Shown here: positions 6,601 to 9,316 of the stretch, piece after piece
How the letters are laid out: each line of letters begins with the position of its first letter
How positions within the stretch are numbered: position 1 is the first letter of the stretch
From: Spirochaeta_B sp964398645
GTDB taxonomy: Bacteria > Spirochaetota > Spirochaetia > DSM-27196 > DSM-8902
NCBI GenBank assembly: GCA_964398645.1
Contig: CAYNNU010000085.1
Location: forward strand, 1-9,316
DNA: 9,316 nucleotides
Reading direction: 5' to 3'
Made by a program: the position numbers and the translations under genes
The notes under the pieces: model-generated
What the model saw: only the letters and a program-made list of their open reading frames with translations
Told to the model about the DNA's origin: nothing
The model's database searches: none

Positions 6601-8472
6601 TGTACCGGACCAGCAGCACCCGATTACAGCATATTAATCGGTCAGCCGTATCTGAGTGGGGCAAACAGTTTCGCATCTTCTGTAACAAAAGCCGAATTTT
6701 CTTTGCATTTGCCAGATCGCACAATTGCCGGTCCATTACATTCCCCTAGAGTACAAGGACAGGTACAACTATATCTGCAAAATGCCATGGCGGGCGGCTC
6801 TGGGAACAGCTTATCTCACACAGTCGAAGCACAGGCAGAAGGAAGCACCGGCATTGGACCGGTATTTTTGAATTCTGCAATTGCTGCCCGCCAGACCGGA
6901 GAACAACAATCGAGCCTTCTGCAACTTAGTCATGCACTAGCGTTTCCATATTCCAATACAGCAGTTGGGGAATTACAGATTCCTACCTTGGAAACAACTG
7001 CTGCCCGATCTCCTGCATCGACAGCAATTATGAGCCAAAACGCAGGATTACACCTTTTAGACTATTATCAAAATGCCGAAGAAAGCTTGGGAAAAAGACG
7101 GCGGTTTTTGGGAATATGGGGGCAACTTTCAAGTGAAGTCTTTGCTCCTTCTTTCTTTTTTGGTTCCGACTCCATTATTTCCAGGCAGGATACTGACTAT
7201 ATAGCAGAACAGTCACTCCAGCTATATGCGGGATTTGGTCCTTCAGAAAACCCAATATTTGGAATCAGTTCATTTTTTGAGCAGGAAACTGATACAATTG
7301 AATCACTATTTGCTCAAACCGCTAGCGGATACAACTATCCAACTGACACCCTCCTATTATTCCCCCGGGAAGACATCAACCCACGGCAGCGCAGAAGCAT
7401 CATCAATCTAGAATCATCACTTGGTGAACAAGGCCACTGGCGCTATTCTTTCGAGCTAGAAGCAGAACAAGAGACAGAAAAAGGTATTGGCGCAATTGAA
7501 TCGTTATTTTCCGAAACGAGCTCAACAAATGGCACCGCAAGCGTGTACAGCCCGACAATTGGGGATGCGGAAATTGAAATTAGCTACTCAATCAGTAGAA
7601 ATCTTACTATTCAAAATGATTTACAAGCTTCACCGCAGGAATTTGGCTGGCGGGCATGGACAGAAGATATGACCTCATTCTTTTCACAAGCAAATGAGTA
7701 CACAGAATATCTGACCGCAATCCCCTTTGCCGCCCTATTTCCAAGCTATTCCAGCCCAATCAGTAGAAACCAGCAGGAAAGCCTTGCAAGAATAAGCTAT
7801 GGACACCGTTTGCAACTAGAGCGAAGACCTTCAGCAGGATTGGTTGACCTTTTTGTTCCCCAACTTATTCAAATTGATGTTGAGCGTGATTCAGTAGATA
7901 TTCCAGGTGAACAAGACGACTCGATCGCCCTTCAAACAGTATTACGCAGCCGGGCGGTAAACCTTTTTGGAAGGTTTGGGAACCATACTCTTTTTCAATG
8001 GTACGATATTGATAGCATGCTAGCCGCAAGTATATTCCGCTTTGAATATCCGACAAAAGTACTGACCATACAACCTTCATGCTTTATTCACCTTGAACAG
8101 AACAATATCCTGTCCGTAGATCTCAATGCCCAAATTCAATCCGAATGGGATATGGAAGAATATCAGCATAATTGGCGCATCCAAATCAATAACTCGATAA
8201 AAAAAGAACGCTATATCGAAACAGGTTGGAACTTTCTTTCTGAAGGACAGCTAAGCCACGGACCAGGTATAGGGATTGATGTTTCATCAGCTGAGTACAG
8301 TTCTGTTAACATATATACAGCACATTATGGCATAGAAATATTTCAAGAAGATAAAGCCTTGCTCGGAATTGAAATACAAGCCGGAATTCAGCAGGAAAGC
8401 GCCGAAGGCTACAACAGTTCACTATATGATATTGGTGCAGCTATCAAAATCTACGGAGAAATGTATTGGTAA
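3562..8472 (+). CDS. very large exported SprA-like outer-membrane beta protein
   Basis: A 1636-residue protein with a signal peptide: basic start, hydrophobic core AGFFLLLFLSGI (13-24), probable cleavage after SYS (27). The rest is beta-rich, Ser/Gln/Asp/Glu-rich, with few Cys (C898, C1014, C1507), and ends in an alternating strand with an aromatic terminus (GEMYW), as outer-membrane barrels do. The order of motifs recalls SprA/Sov, the outer-membrane translocon of type 9 secretion: GYRGSENDIL (139-148) followed by strands about the pore wall; AVNLEIWIED (236-245), like SprA's IEVWVTN; VDYTYQSSSGKLEF (273-286), like its DYTYDPNLGYI; and LGSFSED (771-777), like its LGN-SED. The acidic loop DADDDNAID (778-786) and DISEDWDNNGEL (818-829) look able to bind calcium. 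Residues about 705-905 and 930-1065 look like beta-sandwich domains; about 1067-1636 looks like barrel. SprA is usually about 2400 residues, so this is shorter. ATG 3562 is the first start after an in-frame TAA (3553-3555) and has no Shine-Dalgarno. The SprA relationship is from memory of motifs and is unconfirmed; the exported outer-membrane nature is firmer. Confidence 0.85.
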   Translation: MKHSTRGDIRTVAGFFLLLFLSGISYSQEIPEIPWSRLLIPGILLPEDPATLFDYTTEDAEVDFLISGSWKTTVALGGGFRLQPVSLGPSLVWGSKQSQFSPSPFENNAHLLSSIWIEQQYFISTEIIDAAEARSLLVGYRGSENDILQSAVIGYGPFLFPAYTGISADTGFESIPAVMVHLQGDEWENHSRISVHQGEWEDRYYSQAGEIQAEIFSISDPLEPFEFVLPDSGIDAVNLEIWIEDSNGSIQARPEDANYSGDSLQLRPAVSGVDYTYQSSSGKLEFFSNEQAILVRYNSGASSTGDAGLGIDSIFDIFSQGWPENDSTTAPVAFDFTWGGADWLSYLSTLGLREAQFRFEVDTGGGWEAEHALLLHRPGRFSPFGRYNRFVLPGRVPDEQEYLLSISPGSTPLQLEAQGIEDTLVLQWHGQDARSVYWRYPLFWFPDSLHGRSHPILPQVQLFPLENSGEIQNMSEFTLPADTSENSLQVSRNGTTTSWDYDASSNTLRVFPPLLPGETLHIRYFRLNGENDPVLHARSGTRGTIGNSIDWNISQQGMWGFSLPNQSEITSSASLPRSARVSASIGQETQSMSWNVQTNLRVQSIQPNENNDFLSWNGEYSLSPPAQGVRISAPPERIYTRDSVLTPITISDLGHDTRGELHYRLSPQLNGTSISYQDFNQEIAQIIDQAYSSSTNGKAGPYLAYPRINGSPANSPHIIMEYALQQSSHWVGSEVRSARISDFRDADSLNIPIYWRSLETGSPDVQIIIQLGSFSEDADDDNAIDSSPNGIPFTTDDGRQLFTSYHGALANIAAGYFDISEDWDNNGELSTGSRPEDVYRDLSINITDQLSDGNWTDVNIDFSELPVSARQQLDQADTMRVFVLMAQPSGNTSQGILCVGDISWHENSITSLESTNNDASLSYNSTSIELTASETVDISGPIRATGSEYAAQVVFPLRGDSEIGAATVNGTIFLYSESGQEIYETFSLLPNQEKNIHISLDQLDSALVSYHIQCTGPAAPDYSILIGQPYLSGANSFASSVTKAEFSLHLPDRTIAGPLHSPRVQGQVQLYLQNAMAGGSGNSLSHTVEAQAEGSTGIGPVFLNSAIAARQTGEQQSSLLQLSHALAFPYSNTAVGELQIPTLETTAARSPASTAIMSQNAGLHLLDYYQNAEESLGKRRRFLGIWGQLSSEVFAPSFFFGSDSIISRQDTDYIAEQSLQLYAGFGPSENPIFGISSFFEQETDTIESLFAQTASGYNYPTDTLLLFPREDINPRQRRSIINLESSLGEQGHWRYSFELEAEQETEKGIGAIESLFSETSSTNGTASVYSPTIGDAEIEISYSISRNLTIQNDLQASPQEFGWRAWTEDMTSFFSQANEYTEYLTAIPFAALFPSYSSPISRNQQESLARISYGHRLQLERRPSAGLVDLFVPQLIQIDVERDSVDIPGEQDDSIALQTVLRSRAVNLFGRFGNHTLFQWYDIDSMLAASIFRFEYPTKVLTIQPSCFIHLEQNNILSVDLNAQIQSEWDMEEYQHNWRIQINNSIKKERYIETGWNFLSEGQLSHGPGIGIDVSSAEYSSVNIYTAHYGIEIFQEDKALLGIEIQAGIQQESAEGYNSSLYDIGAAIKIYGEMYW

Positions 8473-8481
8473 AATACTGTC

Positions 8482-8534
8482 TTTATGGAAAAATTATTAG
8501 TATGATTTTGGCTGAAAGTAGTTTTTTCCGTAAA
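8482..8534. repeat. 12-bp imperfect inverted repeat between the two outer-membrane genes
   Basis: TTTATGGAAAAA (8482-8493) pairs with TTTTTCCGTAAA (8523-8534) over 12 positions, with one G-T mismatch that would be a wobble pair in RNA; the loop is 29 nt. It lies in the 98-bp gap between the two outer-membrane genes. It lacks the GC-rich stem and trailing T-tract of an intrinsic terminator. It could be an operator, an mRNA hairpin separating the expression of the two genes, or chance in AT-rich sequence. A -10-like TATATT (8542-8547) follows it, without a good -35. Confidence 0.45.
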
Positions 8535-8559
8535 AATGTTCTATATTTGACAGAAGGAT

Positions 8560-8566
8560 AGGAGGG
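8560..8566 (+). promoter_or_regulatory. strong Shine-Dalgarno of the second outer-membrane gene
   Basis: AGGAGGG ends 4 nt before ATG 8571. It fixes the start of the downstream gene and contrasts with the absence of any such site before the large gene at 3562. Confidence 0.85.
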
Positions 8567-8570
8567 TTTT

Positions 8571-8648
8571 ATGCATTACAGTAAAAAGACTGTATGTGCG
8601 GCAATTTTCACCATAGCAATGTTGGTTTTTGCTTCAGCCGCATACGGT
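8571..8648 (+). other. signal peptide of the second outer-membrane protein
   Basis: Residues 1-26: two lysines (5, 6), a hydrophobic stretch to about residue 22 and A-Y-G before D27, consistent with signal peptidase I. C9 lies inside the hydrophobic core and is not in a lipobox position. Confidence 0.8.
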
Positions 8649-9316
8649 GACACCAATGAGGGAGAAGACAGCGGATCTTCCACATCTTTTGATTTTGGCA
8701 TTGCATTTGGTGTTCAGACATTTGCAAATCCAAATTACTCCGGCGGTTCTGATCCGGAAACCTATACATATCAAAGCGCAAGTCTTTCACCAGAAATACA
8801 TTTCGGAAAAATTGGTGTCGGCTTGGATCTTACCGTTAACTATACGTTCTCTGGGGATCATAATAATCCTAGTGGATTTACCATCCGCCAGGAAGATTGG
8901 ATTCCACATGAAGATGGTGAAGGATGGTTGGCATTATATTTGTCAAAAATCCGCTATCTTAGCTGGGGAATGCCCAATGATCCACTCTACGCCATGTTCG
9001 GTAGTATTCCGGATGCCACACTTGGTAACGGTTTTATTCTTGGACATTATACAAACTCAGTCTTTTTTCCTGAGCGGCGTTTTCTGGGACTTCAGCTAGC
9101 AGTAGATGGAACTCTGTTTGATTTTCCTTTGATCGGTGTACAAACCTTCGTAGCAAATATGGCACAATTTGATGTATTCGGCGGTAGATTTTACACTCGG
9201 CCATTACTCTTTACCGAAAACGATTTGTTCAAAAACACTCAGGTTGGTTTTACAGTGATGTTTGACCGTGATCCCTATTATATTGCCAGAACAACTCCAC
9301 TTAGTCCGTATGCGGG
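8571..9316 (+). CDS. outer-membrane beta-barrel protein, N-terminal part (runs off window)
   Basis: This open frame continues to the window edge: 248 complete codons without a stop, 3' end missing. It begins with a signal peptide: K5, K6, hydrophobic core about 8-22, likely cleavage after AYG (26); no lipobox. The mature part is made of alternating beta strands with Gly and aromatic residues: SFDFGIAFGVQTF, a strand around GKIGVGLDLTVNYTF, then DPLYAMFGSIPDATLGNGFI and RRFLGLQLAV. The DPLYA-x-FG ... TLGNGFI pattern recalls a family of uncharacterised outer-membrane proteins in Bacteroidota, Chlorobi and related phyla (from memory). A transport, porin or structural role is possible; I cannot name one. 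It lies 98 bp after the SprA-like gene on the same strand with no clear terminator between them, so co-transcription is likely, and the neighbouring barrels could form one complex, which is inference. Its own Shine-Dalgarno is strong. Confidence 0.85.
   Translation, partial: MHYSKKTVCAAIFTIAMLVFASAAYGDTNEGEDSGSSTSFDFGIAFGVQTFANPNYSGGSDPETYTYQSASLSPEIHFGKIGVGLDLTVNYTFSGDHNNPSGFTIRQEDWIPHEDGEGWLALYLSKIRYLSWGMPNDPLYAMFGSIPDATLGNGFILGHYTNSVFFPERRFLGLQLAVDGTLFDFPLIGVQTFVANMAQFDVFGGRFYTRPLLFTENDLFKNTQVGFTVMFDRDPYYIARTTPLSPYA

Noticed and set aside
7588..7780. Short repeated sequence CAATCAGTAGAAA in the SprA-like gene
   Set aside because: Only 13 bases shared (about 7589 and 7767), both encoding I-S-R-N in separate predicted strands; too short to count as a repeat family.
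8473..8534. Intrinsic terminator after the SprA-like gene
   Set aside because: The inverted repeat found is AT-rich, with a long loop and no T-tract after the stem, so it does not meet the usual pattern.
8547..8552. Perfect TTGACA -35 hexamer upstream of the second outer-membrane gene
   Set aside because: A -10 box 17 bp downstream would fall on the start codon (8570-8575, TATGCA), a poor match and in the wrong place to make the mRNA of this gene.
8629..9099. A 156-codon plus-strand open frame overlapping the second outer-membrane gene
   Set aside because: The frame starting at 8571 has a strong Shine-Dalgarno, a signal peptide and barrel-like strands; this one is a shadow in another frame.

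Overview
The window looks like a chromosomal segment of a diderm bacterium of moderate, slightly AT-rich composition. My best guess is a spirochaete (Spirochaetales or Treponema-like). The guess rests on the overall style of the proteins: a ComFB-domain protein beside a small YbjN-like protein, a voltage-sensor/HAMP membrane protein, and large outer-membrane proteins with signal peptides but no lipobox. No rRNA or other phylogenetic marker is present, so the assignment is an inference. There are no mobile elements, tRNAs or CRISPR arrays.

Layout. (1) Positions 22-1162, plus strand: two overlapping genes, a small alpha/beta protein of unknown function and a ComFB-domain protein carrying an extra C-terminal beta-rich domain. 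(2) Positions 1165-3521, minus strand: a tight three-gene operon read from 3521 down to 1165. It encodes a helical protein of unknown function, a membrane protein that joins an S1-S4 voltage sensor to a HAMP domain without a recognisable ion pore, and a DUF503 (YlxP-like) protein. It converges on unit 1 with only 2 bp between the stop codons. (3) Positions 3562 to the right edge, plus strand: a 1636-residue exported beta-strand-rich protein whose order of motifs recalls SprA/Sov, the giant outer-membrane translocon of the type 9 secretion system, followed after 98 bp by the start of a second exported outer-membrane beta-barrel protein that runs off the window. Units 2 and 3 diverge from a 40-bp gap.

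The left and middle blocks look like cytoplasmic or inner-membrane sensing functions: a possible cyclic-dinucleotide receptor and a voltage- or ligand-sensing membrane protein. The right block is an outer-membrane pair. The most notable items are the SprA-like protein in an apparently non-Bacteroidota context with a barrel protein beside it, and the pore-less voltage-sensor/HAMP chimera. Almost all of the window is coding. The only gaps are 40 bp (3522-3561) and 98 bp (8473-8570); the latter contains a 12-bp imperfect inverted repeat.
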